DNA from: Anthoceros angustus
Lineage: Eukaryota > Streptophyta > Anthocerotopsida > Anthocerotales > Anthocerotaceae
Length of the DNA stretch: 64,000 nt
Direction of reading: 5' to 3'
Assembly: GCA_010909165.1 (NCBI GenBank)
Contig: MU008178.1
Coordinates: forward strand, 1,023,869-1,087,868
Shown: one piece after another, positions 33,424 to 44,176 of the stretch
Numbering within the stretch: position 1 is the stretch's first letter
How the letters are laid out: each line of letters opens with the position of its first letter
Translations under genes and position numbers: made by a program
The notes under the pieces: generated by a model
The model's database searches: none
The model's input: the letters and a program-made list of their open reading frames with translations, nothing else
What the model was told of the DNA's origin: nothing

Positions 33424-35282
33424 ATGAGCTCGCAGGAGAGTGTGAGATGGGGCTCGGATGGGGGGTCGCAGGAGGAGGCCCCCAGCTACATGAAAGTGGC
33501 CACGGGGAATCTGGTGGCCTCGCTGCTGCGCGATAACTCGGACACGGTGCCTGATGTGTTTGTGCTGAGAGAGCGGGGCCAGCCGGATGGACCTGGACCT
33601 GGACCTGGACCTGGAGTGGAGCACGCGGGTGTGCCCATTTTTGATCTCGCTGCTCTGGGGAAGGAGGCGGGTACGCCTGAGCACGACAGGCTGGTTGCGG
33701 ACATCGTGAGATCGAGCAAGGAGTGGGGTTGCTTCCAGATTACCAATCACGGAATCCCCCTGGAGCTCGTGGAAGAAGCCCGGCACCAGGTTTTCCGGTT
33801 CTTCTGCCTGCCCTTCTCCCACAAGGCCCGGATTTTCTCGCCTCCCAACAGCTTGATGGGTTACGCGTGCGGAGGGAATCGTACGTCTGGTTTTCTATGG
33901 CAGGAAGGGTTGGCGATCAATGCCACGGAGGAGTGCCTGGTGGATTGTGCACGGAAGGTATGGCCTGAAGGGAACGATGAATTCAGGTATACATTCACCC
34001 CACCCCCGCATCCCAGGACTGGCGTTTGCTTGCTGCCTGCTGATGCACCTGTCGTCTAGGTTTGATGGGTAGTTGGACCTGCTCTTTCTTCTACAAGATA
34101 AAGAATGTGTGAGGATGGAAAGGAAAAATGTCAGACACAGTCGCTAGTTCATGCTTCTTCATGGTTGTCTGCCGCCCAAGGACCACCTCACAGCATTTGA
34201 TGCTTCATAGGTTCCGGGTGTTTGAAAAGCTGGCTTTAGCTTACCAAATGCCTGCCAACTTACGGACTAACTATGGGGGGTAAAGTAGTGGATGTACTAC
34301 AAATGCCTTGTCGCGCACCTGCGTAGTTGTGCTTCCTACTGTCTCTCACTCCTTGTTTGGGCCTTTGCAACAGTCGTGTGGTGGGAGCCTACGTCAACTC
34401 AGTCTCTAAGCTTGCCATGCAGCTTCTAGAGATCCTCACAGCTGCTTTGGGAGCGAGTGATCCTCATTTTTTGAACAAGGTCTTTGTGCCTGGATCTTCC
34501 ACCGTTAGGTTCAATTACTACCTGCCATGTCCTCAACCCTCCGCCACGTATGGTTCCAGTCCGTTAACAGATATCCAAGTTCTTGCCATTGTGCACCCTG
34601 ATGAAGTGGCAGGCTTGCAAGTGAAGAAGGACGGGAAATGGATCCCTGTGCACTCACGAGCCGACTCGTTTGTTGTCAACATTGGCGATGCTCTTCAGGT
34701 ATGCAGTCTGGGGGCCCGCCTCGGAGTCTTTGTGCTAGGTTACTGCTCCCTTTGGTCTCTACATGGTTGTAGTTGGCTAGTTTTCAAGTCTGCCAGCTGT
34801 TAAAGTGGTAGGGATACCTTTTCAGTCCTCCACCTGTCTGCAAACAGTTGCTCGTGGGATCTTCTTAGCCAGCAACACCTGAAGTGTTTACACTCTACAC
34901 TTCACAGGATGCCATCTAGCCACCTGCCAGTGCCTGAAGTCTATGCTCTTGAGGTGGTTAGTTAGGGCAGAGTACACGACAAATCTGATGCCCTCGCTTG
35001 CCTCCTGCGGTGCAGGTATTCAGCAATGATAGATACGTGAGCGTGGAGCATCGAGCCATCGTGAACACAAGCACAACATGGCTGACGATGGGTTACTACT
35101 TGACCCCATCAGATGAGACGGGAGTCACTCCTCCACCGGAGCTGGTCACCTCTGAACATCCCCAGCTTTACAAGCCATTCACCTATGCAGAGTACAGCAC
35201 CCGGATGTGCAACAAGGTGTTGTCACCAGTGTTCAAGTACCTGGGAAAGACGGCGCTCAACAGGTATCGACTCGGTGGGTAG
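33424..35282 (+). CDS. 2-oxoglutarate/Fe(II) dioxygenase-like protein, catalytic residues altered
   Basis: Three exons: 33424-33986, 34374-34698 and 35016-35282, giving 384 residues. The N-terminal DIOX_N half is clear (VPIFDLAALG, SSKEWGCFQITNHGIP), and so is the C-terminal double-stranded beta-helix half (FNYYLPCPQPS, VAGLQVKKDGKWIPV, SFVVNIGDALQVFSND, YKPFTYAEY). The plan fits plant DOXC enzymes such as gibberellin or flavonoid oxidases. Key residues differ: the iron-binding HxD reads L252-T-D254, and the 2-oxoglutarate-binding RxS reads W318-L-T320. The second iron His (H308 in VEHRA) is kept. The paralogue at 39150-40584 has all of these intact. The frame is clean, so this is an expressed-looking gene that may lack normal activity. 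A GPGPGPGPG run lies near residue 60. Confidence 0.87.
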
Positions 35283-35671
35283 CGCTGTCAGTAGACATGG
35301 TGTGTACAGAAATTGCAATCAGTCCAGAGATTGTCTACGGTACAGACTAACTCAATTCTTTCAAATGTTGCGCGTGATTTATTTTCACCGCCTGCCAGTG
35401 CTAGAAGGGTCCGACGACGATGTGCAGCGCATTGACATTTCTTGCCTTAAGATGCACTCTACCTAGCTATCAAATGTAACATCTGTGTAACGTTGCCTCT
35501 TACTTTTCCACTCAAAATTACACAGTTCAGAATACCTTACTTTGCTCGACGGAGTCAACGTCTGGGAGGAGTTAGTCTACGTACCCTAGACCTTACATCT
35601 CTCCAAATCCAAACCATCAATCTCAATCGAGGGTTAATGAAATAATGTACAAACCAGGCCACAGCTACTCC
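35283..35671. other. Intergenic between convergent genes
   Basis: About 390 bp holding the 3' ends of the dioxygenase and the kinase-like gene. Nothing else is seen. Confidence 0.6.
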
Positions 35672-37834
35672 TTACATTTCGATGACAGTCCTCTGATAGC
35701 CTCTTTCCGCCACCAGCCGGTCCAAGTAAGCCAGAACCGCGTCTCGCCGCTTCATGAGCTGCTCGACCTCGTCCTGCGAGAGAAAGCCCTGGAACCTCTC
35801 CGCCACCTCCTGCTTCTCCAGGAAGCGCAGACGGAGATAGGTTTTGGCGGAGACGCAGCGCACGGGCCCGGTCTGGAAGGCGTTCTCGTCCGTGAGGGAC
35901 ACCACGGCCTCTTTGCGGAATCCGGCCGCGTGGTCGATGAGCACCGGGAGGGACTTGAAGCGGTCGGCCCAGTGCTCGCCGAAGAGGAAGTGGCCGTGGT
36001 GGCGGTCGCTGTTGTTGAGCAGGCAGTCGAGGATGCGGGTATCGCTGAGGAGGCGGGCGACCGGTACGCCCCAGTTTGTCGCCGGGACTCGCTTCAGCTC
36101 CTTGCTGTTGCGCACGTAGTAGACGAAGGCGCCCTCCTGGAAGTGCTTGGAGCACTTGAGCTCGATGCGGCCGCGGCGGTAGGCCACCGGCGGGACGTAG
36201 TCCATACCCAACAGCAGGTTGAGCTCGTACGCCACCCACTCCACGGGCGCCCGGTGCCAGCCCTCGGCGTCCCCGTACGCCCGCGGCTTGAACAGCGCTT
36301 CCATCTTCTCCCCCGTCCGCTCCTCCTGCAGCTGCACGATGAAGCTCTCGTGGCCGAATTTGCTCGGCGGGTCCATTGGCCGGGATCCCACGATCTTGCC
36401 GTGCGCCAGGATGTCGACGATGCGAGCGTGCCGCTCTGCGCACACCGGGTCTGCAGAGAGCCGGGACTGCTGGATCCGAGAATGCCGCACCGCCTGCGCC
36501 GTCTCCACCAGAGTCTGCATCGCCAGAGCCACGTAGTCGTCGCTGTCCAGGCCGGTGATGAGGCAGCCATCGCCAGTGCACCGCACCGAGGTCTCCATGG
36601 TCACCACCGCGGTTTTTCTCAAGTCGTCCTTCTTTATCACCGTCTTGGTGCAGGAGAGCGCGCCCGGATGTGCCACAACGCATTCCATGCTCTCCGAGAG
36701 GCTGGTCATGGAGCTCACATCCATCTCGTCGTCTGTGGTCTGCTCGGACGTCTCCCCCTCGGACTGCTCCGACTCCGAGCTCGACTGCTGCAACCCGTTC
36801 GAATTCGTGTTCCAGCCGTCATCCGAGCTGCGGCTCTCTTTGAGGTAATTGGCGATGTCCGCAATGTCCCCGCTCGCCTGGTCCTCCACCTCGCAGGCAG
36901 CGTCATCCTCGGATCCGGAGCTCGAGTCGGTGGCGCGTTGCAGCTCCTGAATCAGACTGGTTGACTTGCGGACTTGACCCTCGGACCGCTTCACCTCCTC
37001 CAGCTTTTGCATGATGGCCAGCTTCTTGAGCTTCACCGCCTCGATCCTGGCCTCCTGCGCTTTGGAATTGAGGGACTTGGTGGTCTCCAGCAGCAGCTCC
37101 TGGAAGTCCTTCATCTGCTTGCTCATCACCTCGTTCTGGATCTGAATGGTGTGGATGTTGGAGAGAATGCCCTGCAAATCCACATCCAGCTGGCCGGCGT
37201 TGTCCTGAGACTGTTGCAAGGCGGAATCCAGGCTGAATTTGATGCTCCCGGAAGCAGAATGTGGGGCTCCGACAAGCAACTGCGGCCCTGAGCTGCTCTC
37301 CACGTCCGGAGCCACATCAAGCAGGCCTCCGGCGGGAGCAACATTGATGGGAGATCCTGCAGCAGCAGCAGTAGTGCCAGGAACCGAGAGAGGGGACGGT
37401 GAAGCACTGAGATAAGGGGAACTTGCCTCATCGGTAACAGACGAAAAATCGGAGCCCGAGTTGGAGAGCGAGTGGCGCGTCATGCGGTATTGACTCAATC
37501 CCGCTGGAGAGTAGCGCATACCCAGCGCCACCTTAGCGGGAGTGGTACAAGGCGCAGCAGCGCTGGCACCGCCAGTGGAAGATGCGGGAAAGGAAAAAGA
37601 CACAGTGAGAAAAGGCGAAGCTCCGGTTCCGGTTCCGGTTCCGGCTCCGGCTTCGGCTTCGGCTCCGGCTCCAGCCACAACTCCTCCTCCTCCTCTTCCC
37701 AGGCCCTGCATCAAATTGAAACCCCGGTTGTGCCCGCACAGCTGCTGCTCCTTGATCCGGAAGCCAGACCGGGGAGAAGAAGCATCGGACACTACTGTGA
37801 GCCATAGCTTGTTGGCATGTGCCACCACCTCCAT
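35672..37834 (-). CDS. Atypical kinase-fold protein (FAM20/HipA/PI3K-like active site), function unknown
   Basis: An intronless frame of 720 residues from the first ATG (37834); the open frame extends five codons further up from a TTG. Residues about 1-110 are low complexity (GAGAEAEAGAGTGTGTG, from a GGTTCC/GGCTCC hexanucleotide). Residues about 190-310 are predicted coiled coil (heptads in MSKQMKDFQELLLETTKSLN). A Ser/Glu-rich acidic stretch follows. The C-terminal 280 residues look like a kinase fold: FIVQLQEERTGEKMEALFKP may be the nucleotide-binding sheet; N-S-D609-R-H-H (NNSDRHHGHFLFG) looks like a catalytic loop; LID634HAAGF sits where DFG would be. This pattern is seen in FAM20-, HipA- and PI3K-type kinases. 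I do not recognise the exact family. No signal peptide or membrane segment is seen. Confidence 0.78.
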   Translation of the reverse strand: MEVVAHANKLWLTVVSDASSPRSGFRIKEQQLCGHNRGFNLMQGLGRGGGGVVAGAGAEAEAGAGTGTGTGASPFLTVSFSFPASSTGGASAAAPCTTPAKVALGMRYSPAGLSQYRMTRHSLSNSGSDFSSVTDEASSPYLSASPSPLSVPGTTAAAAGSPINVAPAGGLLDVAPDVESSSGPQLLVGAPHSASGSIKFSLDSALQQSQDNAGQLDVDLQGILSNIHTIQIQNEVMSKQMKDFQELLLETTKSLNSKAQEARIEAVKLKKLAIMQKLEEVKRSEGQVRKSTSLIQELQRATDSSSGSEDDAACEVEDQASGDIADIANYLKESRSSDDGWNTNSNGLQQSSSESEQSEGETSEQTTDDEMDVSSMTSLSESMECVVAHPGALSCTKTVIKKDDLRKTAVVTMETSVRCTGDGCLITGLDSDDYVALAMQTLVETAQAVRHSRIQQSRLSADPVCAERHARIVDILAHGKIVGSRPMDPPSKFGHESFIVQLQEERTGEKMEALFKPRAYGDAEGWHRAPVEWVAYELNLLLGMDYVPPVAYRRGRIELKCSKHFQEGAFVYYVRNSKELKRVPATNWGVPVARLLSDTRILDCLLNNSDRHHGHFLFGEHWADRFKSLPVLIDHAAGFRKEAVVSLTDENAFQTGPVRCVSAKTYLRLRFLEKQEVAERFQGFLSQDEVEQLMKRRDAVLAYLDRLVAERGYQRTVIEM

Positions 37835-39149
37835 AGCCAGCAGCTTCAAGCCAGGCTATTAGGCAGTGAAAATGAATCTTGAGCGGCTCAACAAGCCTAG
37901 CCCGGCGCCGACGCCTCCTCTTTCCCGCCTCCGGCTCCTCACCGTCACAAAAGGGAGCCGGGGGAGACGGAGCGACCGCAACAATTTCTGTTGCTGTGCG
38001 GCGGTAAGGATCGTCCTCTCGGTATCATCGTCTCAAAGAGTGGATGAGAAAAATTTCAAGATTCAGTCTCCCCTCCCCGCTCCTCCCACTTGAGCTTATC
38101 CCCTCCTGCAAGAAACGCACACTGGCCCGAGCAGCCGCGCACGCTGAAACCCCAGGCGCAACATTCGCGTGAATTCTCCAAGCCGGGAGCTTCTTGGAAC
38201 GGGAAACGAGATTTTTGCACAGCACACGAAAGGACCAGGGATCAGCCTCACCTTCACTGTCCGGATGCACCTTCCGGATGAGGCGATCTGTGTGAATCAG
38301 GCAGTCATGCCCGGCGCGGTGACAGCGTGACACTTCCTTCCCCGGGCCGCCGCTCCCCGCTCCCCACTGCCCGGCCCGTGCTGGAGTGCCAGGTGCAACC
38401 AACCAACTGGTGCGTGATTTACAATTCCGCGCTTGCAATGCTAACTTGGTGTGGAGGCCATATGCATGGACCATGGTGAAGCGGTCAGAGGCTGCCAGTG
38501 CCGGAGGCGGGCCCGATCTCACTGTGTGCCCATCCCCGTGCTGAGACACTGTTTGGATCTGCATTAGGCACCTCATCAGCCCTGATTACCCTCCCGAATC
38601 CGACCAGAAGAGCTGCCGCACCGCACACCAAAATATCGCCCTCGTCCTGATTGCAGATATTTCACGCAAACCTGCCAGCCGGAGCCCCATTGGCCGGAGA
38701 GCAGGGACGGCACTGGCCTCCAGGCATCCGGCCCCGGCCCCGGCCCAGTTTCCCAAAAGCGAAAGCGTAACGTGCAACAGAACTCGACCGGGGCCCGGGG
38801 GCCCCGCCCGGCCCGAAAGAAGCGGGAAAGAATCGTTATCGGGATCCTGTGACACACAAGCCACGCCGGCCAAAGCGCCCGGTGAAGTGAACTCTGCCGC
38901 GAGAGAAGAACCCAAAACAAAGGCAACGCAAGGACGGAAGAAGCGAGTCGTGAAACAACCACAAATCGCGACCCCGTCAATCTTACTCTTGTGCAAATCT
39001 TACTCACGGTAAATAGATAACGCCGTCTCGTCTTCTGAATCGGAAGCCACAGTGGGCAGAGATCCGTGTCAGCGGGTGGCGTGAAGATTCGTCTCCCGCA
39101 ATGTTCTGTCTTGGGGGGCATTTGAGCTGGTAGCTCGGGACGAGTCGTC
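37835..39149. other. Divergent upstream region, kinase-like / second dioxygenase
   Basis: 1.3 kb between divergent starts; it should contain both promoters. Long GC-rich open frames occur on the minus strand (38025-38576 and beyond), but they show no family signature and partly run antisense to the dioxygenase exon. Confidence 0.5.
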
Positions 39150-40584
39150 ATGGCGGCGGTGGCGATGCCGGGCGCCATGGACGGGCTGGCCCCGGGCTTT
39201 CTGTGGCCGCCCCCCCCAGCGATTCTGAAGGAAATTGATGAGAAGGAGGAGGAGCAGCAGCAGCAGCAGCAGGATGTGCCGCTCTTCGACCTCTCTATTC
39301 TTGAGGGTGGGGGCGAGGCGGGCAGGGCGAGGCTGGCGCGGGAGGTGGGGCAGGCGGCTCGGGACTGGGGCTTCTTCCAGATCGTGAACCACGGCGTGTC
39401 GTTGGACCTCGTGGAGCACGTGGAGGCCCTGGCGCGATCCCTGTTCGCGCTGCCCTTCGAGCAGAAGCTGGCGGGGTGCTGCCCCGGCCCGTCGGATGGA
39501 TCCTCCGTGGGATACCGGGTCGGGGGCGTCCCCGAGCCCCTGCCGCGTGCACCCGTCCTGCGCAGGAGCTCCTCCAACCTCTTCCTGTGGCAGCAGAACT
39601 TCACCGTCTTCAACGACCCCGGGATTATCCAGCACTACTCCAACAGAATCTGGCCCGACCCCGACCGAGCCCAGGAATTCAGGTATCCAGCTGCAGGCCC
39701 GGCGTGCGATGTGATTCCGTTGTCAAAATTCATCCCTTGGCAATGCGCTTGCTGATCGATCACCGGAATGGATGGGATGGGATGGGATTGGATTGGATTG
39801 GATTGGATTGGATTGGATTGGATTGGGTTGCATGGAACACAGCGCCAGGCTGGGGGAGTACGTGATGGCGGCGGAGAAGGTGGCGAAGCAGATGGTGGAG
39901 CTGCTGACGGAGGCGCTGGGGCCCGGGGTGGAGCGGGATTGCATCACGCGCTACTGCGGCGGCGCGGACAGTTTCACCACGCACCGTCTCAATTTCTACC
40001 CCAACTGCCCGGAGCCGTCCAAGAGCATCGGCGTGGTGCCGCACTCCGACCCATCCGTGCTCACCGTGCTGCACCAGGACCACGTGGGCGGGCTCGAGAT
40101 CCTCAAGGACGGGCGCTGGGTTTTCGTGAAGCCGCATCCCGGGGCCTTCGTCGTCAACGTCGGGGACATTCTCCAGGTGACCATCCCAATCGTCTCGTCT
40201 CTCGCTCACCGACGTCGTAAGCGCTGAATTCATCTCAATGCTGGTGGACGTGTCTGTGTTTAATTTCGTGCTGCTGGGTTGCAGGCTGTGAGCAATGACG
40301 TATATCCCAGCGTGATGCATCGAGCGCAGGTGCATCCCGACACGCCCAGGCTGTCCATGGCCTTGTTCTACTCCCCCCTCAAGGACGCCACCGTGGCGCC
40401 CTTGCCCCAGCTGCTCGACTCTCACCACCCGCCCGTTTACAGGCCCTTCACCTACGCAGAATACCTCGCCTTGTTCAAATCGCGGCAGCCCAGCAGCAAC
40501 AGCCTCCTTGCCTACGTCAGGGCAGATTTTTGTGACGACCGTCGGCAGACCAAGGACTACGGTAGCGAGGATGTTGATTCTTAA
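39150..40584 (+). CDS. 2-oxoglutarate/Fe(II)-dependent dioxygenase (DOXC type)
   Basis: Three exons: 39150-39682, 39849-40176 and 40285-40584, giving 386 residues. The intron positions and phases match the gene at 33424-35282, so the two are paralogues. DIOX_N half: VPLFDLSILEGG, ARDWGFFQIVNHGVSLDLVE. Catalytic half: FYPNCPEPSKSIGVVPHSD, VGGLEILKDGRWVFV, FVVNVGDILQAVSND, YRPFTYAEY. The iron triad is H243-x-D245 and H299, and the 2-oxoglutarate clamp is R309-L-S311, all present. It is predicted to be an active soluble oxidase of small molecules such as hormones or flavonoids. The FPF/LHQD context resembles gibberellin- or ACC-oxidase relatives but does not settle the substrate. An E/Q repeat (EEEQQQQQQQD) lies near residue 32. 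Confidence 0.9.
39768..39831. repeat. GGATT/GGGAT pentanucleotide array in dioxygenase intron 1
   Basis: Three GGGAT units followed by about nine GGATT units. The array ends about 17 bp before the exon 2 acceptor at 39848, so it occupies the usual branch-site and polypyrimidine zone of this 166-nt intron. Confidence 0.9.
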
Positions 40585-41311
40585 ATCTTTTCTTTAACTT
40601 CAGATATGTGAAGTGCTCGCTCATGCTATTCTGGGGGCCGAGATAGGAATAAGGGACAATATCCAATGTCAGCGAGGTCTGCATACTCTTCAGACTTCTC
40701 TCTTCATTCGGAGGTGTCCAAAATGTCTGCTCCAGCCCCACACGCTTGAGCAGTAAGCCCATCGAAGAGCAAAGAAATACCTTTAGACTGAACCTTGCAG
40801 AGAAAAACGACAGGCTGCAAGCCATATGGCAACATGCTTTCACCTCGGCTTCATCTGTAGCTCACTCTACAATACCAACCTTGTTTTGCATCTGTACGGA
40901 CGACAGTGCAGCAGTATCATGGTGACCGTGTACACTGGATACTACACTTGACTCCCTGTCACACCCATTACCTTTGACACTATCTTACGAACTTCGGCAC
41001 AACTTGGACGAGAAACCAAAGACTGATCAAGGGCATCAGCTAACTTATTAAAATCTTCCAGGTCAACATAGGGTGATGCTCGATCCCATTTTGCATCTTC
41101 ATCATCGGGGTCTGCTCATATTGTCTCTGAGAGGCAACGAATGGGAACGTTTCCCTGCTCGCTGAAGACATCACTAATATAATGGGGCAAAAGCCTCACG
41201 GAGTTCAGTGTTTGAATAGAAAGGGGAGGACCTGTAGACTAGTGCTTCCAAAGTGCCCAGCTGTAGGCTTCTCTAAGGCCTTCAATCTGCTGCAGACGAA
41301 GAACGGAACCA
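40585..41311. other. Dioxygenase 3' flank with exon-like fragments on the minus strand
   Basis: At about 40975-41105 the minus strand reads an open stretch (DAKWDRASPYVDLEDFNKLA...VRKIVSK) ending at a good GT donor, but stops lie just upstream of it. I do not recognise the family. Together with the adjacent TFIIIC-like relic it may be a decayed gene. Confidence 0.35.
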
Positions 41312-41492
41312 TCACATTGACCACAATGCAAGGCGTTTCCTTAAAGCTGAAATATCCTTTGGATTCATTTGTGCCGCCGCACAGTACAAGTCAAATGCCC
41401 TCTTCCTGTTCCTCATGTACCAGGCCAAGTGTATGAAGGGTGCCTGGGATATATGGCTCCAGTACGACCACCTCCTGGACAAGTTTTCTCGC
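41312..41492 (-). pseudogene. TFIIIC subunit 3 (tau131/GTF3C3)-like TPR fragment, frameshifted
   Basis: Two minus-strand segments in different frames. 41406-41492 reads ARKLVQEVVVLEPYIPG then TLHTLGLVHEEQ; about 41312-41399 reads AFDLYCAAAQMNPKDIS then LRKRLALWSM and a stop. The pattern (two TPR helices, then AAxxxPKD..LW) is that of the TPR array in the TFIIIC subunit that recruits TFIIIB for RNA polymerase III. A frameshift separates the halves and stops surround them, so this is a fragment of a gene copy. The family call rests on remembered motif shape only. Confidence 0.42.
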
Positions 41493-42638
41493 CTGGACTA
41501 GCCACCTCAACCTTAAAGTAAGACCATGAGGTATCCACTGCTTAGTGCTCTGCTGGCACTGCAGGCTCCATTGCACCTCCACCCGCCTCCCTGTCTGAAG
41601 CTTGTGAAGTCGCATATTCTTGTGCTAGTAAGAGGTTTCCTTCACTTCGAGTGCAAAGTGCATGCCATAACAAGAGTTATGTATCACATTCACACAAGGC
41701 CTTTTCTTAATGCAACTTTGCATGCATGTACCCACAGAAGAATGAGACCAACTTGTCTCATGGAAGTATTGGAAGCAACATTTGCGAGATGGGAATGACG
41801 CTGGTGCAGATTAGTTGGTGCAGATTAGTTGGTGCAAGGCGCAAGATGAGGAGGGGAAGATCTTCTGGGCCCAATGATGTACTGCAGTACTGTATTCTTC
41901 AGTTCAGCAGCAGGCACTGTCGCTGTTGTTGGAAAGCTAGTGCGTGGGCATTGGCCGAGCATTTGTTGGGGTTTCTGCTTGCCTTCATTGGTTCAGCACT
42001 GGTCCCTGTGGCCTCCGGAAGCGGGTCCAGCAAAGAGCCCCTCAAATCAATTGCTGAAGAATGGAGTCGACCTCATTTCGCAAGGCCCTCTTCGCTTCAC
42101 ACGGATCGGAGCAATGCTACTGTTTAATGGATGATGCTTGTTTACGTGATATACAAACCACCTAACACGTTCTAACCTCTTCCACGTGTGAATCCCATTT
42201 CTTTTCAGAAATGCAACAAAACTCACTATTGTGTTTACTTGCTATGATGTTTGTAAAAGCTAATTATTTTATTCAATAAAATACAAATAATAGAATTTAA
42301 TTTCAATATAATATGAAATTAATTATTAATATCATCACTATCCTAGTTTGTATTTCTATGAATAACTATTATAGTTATATTTTATTTTTCTTACTTTTTA
42401 GTAAAATTAAAATATCTCATACACTATAGAACAACTAATTGCATGATATAATGCATCGTGTGCAAACCCTCTTTTTAGAGATTTCGGATATATTAAACTT
42501 CAAACAATCGAGACAATTTTGAACATACTTAAGCTTTAGAACACAACCTTCTTGGATGAACAAGGTCACATCGCTACCATCATCTAGTGATAAAGCTGTT
42601 GTACCTTCATTATGGGTGATATAACTATTTATAAGAGA
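41493..42638. other. Unassigned, becoming AT-rich
   Basis: No gene recognised from 41.5 to 42.13 kb, where a short direct repeat GGTGCAGATTAGTT is seen near 41803-41832. From 42.13 to 42.43 kb the sequence is very AT-rich with TTAATTA-type runs. Confidence 0.5.
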
Positions 42639-42822
42639 ATAAATGGTTTTAGTAAAAGGATATCTATCCAAAATTTGAGCACTCGTTGCATAAATAGTTT
42701 CAATAAAAGGATATCTATCCAAAATTTGAGCACTCGCTGCATAAATGGTTTCAGTAAAAGGATATCTATCCAAAATTTGAGCACTCGCTGCATAAATGGT
42801 TTCAATAATAGGAAATCTATCC
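42639..42822. repeat. 51-bp minisatellite
   Basis: Three full units (42639-42689, 42690-42740, 42741-42791) and a partial fourth. The unit begins ATAAATGGTTT and contains AAAAGGATATCTATCC and GAGCACTCGYTGC. As 51 is a multiple of three, frames stay open on both strands across the array. Confidence 0.95.
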
Positions 42823-42956
42823 AATCGTAGGAGCGCGATTCTTCGGCGTGACATACCCAGTACGTGTGTGCTTGCATCAATGAGCGGCCAAATGCAGTCC
42901 AAAAGTAGGACTCTCAATGCGCTCGGAGAGATGAGGAATCAAGATGCCGTGATGTG

Positions 42957-43547
42957 TGCATCACATCGTATACGAGCACTTCCTCAATGCATAACTATGC
43001 AAAACAAATCTAATATGTAAATATAGGTGTAAACCAATAACAATAGGAGGGAGTAGCTCGCACGTCTTGGCACAAACAAACTCTCCCCACGAGAACAACA
43101 CGCAAATTCCTCACACATCGCTCTCGGAGTCATAGCTTTGGCCTCCTCACAACACTCTTGCATGGCATATCTAGAGGACAAGGTATGATCTTGCAAGGAA
43201 TATGGTATAGCATGTTACTTGGAATGAGGTTGTCCTCTGTGAAAGGGTCTATATATACAAGCTCTTGGCATCATCATATTCTTAAGATATCCTATTGGCA
43301 TCAGCATATGCCGGAAATATCCTAAGAATATACTATAATATGCAAGGAATATGCTAAAGCATATTACTTGAGCTTATCTACTTAGCTATTGTTAACTATG
43401 TTTAATTAATACTAATCAATGCTTACTAAACATAAACACTTTAGATTAATTAATAGTAATTACTTATTTAAATATAAGTAATTAGATTAATTAATGCTTA
43501 TGAAACACTAAACCCAAGTGCAAAGATTAGTGTCACACGGCATGACA
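42957..43547 (-). mobile_element. Inverted solo LTR, TGTC...GACA family
   Basis: 591 bp in reverse orientation, ending (plus strand) in GTGTCACACGGCATGACA. It is flanked by TGTG on both sides (42953-42956 and 43548-43551), again a 4-bp target duplication. It contains the family's TATA box, read on the plus strand as GGGTCTATATATAC near 43243. The outer U5 end is more diverged (TGCATCAC instead of TGTCGCAC). Confidence 0.7.
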
Positions 43548-44176
43548 TGTGGGAGCCGTTCAAGGTGAACAACCTTTTGGCTTATCCTAGGATGTGCCTC
43601 CTTAGAAAACTCTTGTGGAGTTGACATGTGCACCTTTGATATAATGGTTGTTTGTGATATCTGTTCTAACCCTCCTTGCCGCTAGATTCCTTCATCACTA
43701 GGTGGAGCGCAATTGGCAAGGGGCCACGTGGACGGTGCTGAGAGGAGAACGGGCATGGAGCGCACCAGGACCGCAGGGTTGCCGCGCGCGTTATGGGCGG
43801 TGCATGACCCAAGTACATGCGCCAGGACGGCGGCGGCGTAAGGCTAGAGTACGCGATGCAAGACTGGCGATTCTGAATAAAAGGACGCCCTCCCACGCTT
43901 CGCCATTTCCAACGCTCGACGCTGAGAGAAGGCCCTTCTCTCGACCGACCGATGGCGCATTACTTGGCGATCATCTCGCCTTCCGGCGCTATCTCTTCCA
44001 ACGCTCGACGCTGAGAGAAGGCCCTTCTCTCGACCGACTTCTCGGCCAGGTCACTTGCGCTCGAGCATCTCGGGCGCTTATCTCTTCCAACGCCTAGGGC
44101 AACCACGGCCATCTCTCGAATCGAGCGCCATCGCGCGAACGAAGGAGAGCATTGTTGCCCACCACCTCCTCACAGC
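43548..44176. other. Leader-like region before a retroelement ORF
   Basis: GC-rich sequence with two copies, about 90 bp apart, of CCAACGCTCGACGCTGAGAG followed by AAGGCCCTTCTCTCGACCGAC (near 43909 and 43999). GAGAGAAGGCCCTTCTCTC is a near-perfect palindrome. No coding region is recognised. Confidence 0.55.

Noticed and set aside
38025-39635. Long minus-strand frames between the kinase-like gene and second dioxygenase
   Set aside because: GC-rich without family signature; partly antisense to dioxygenase exon 1.
42639-42822. CRISPR-like array (also 59306-60030 and 61291-61470)
   Set aside because: Units are contiguous with no unique spacers, and this is a plant genome; these are minisatellites.
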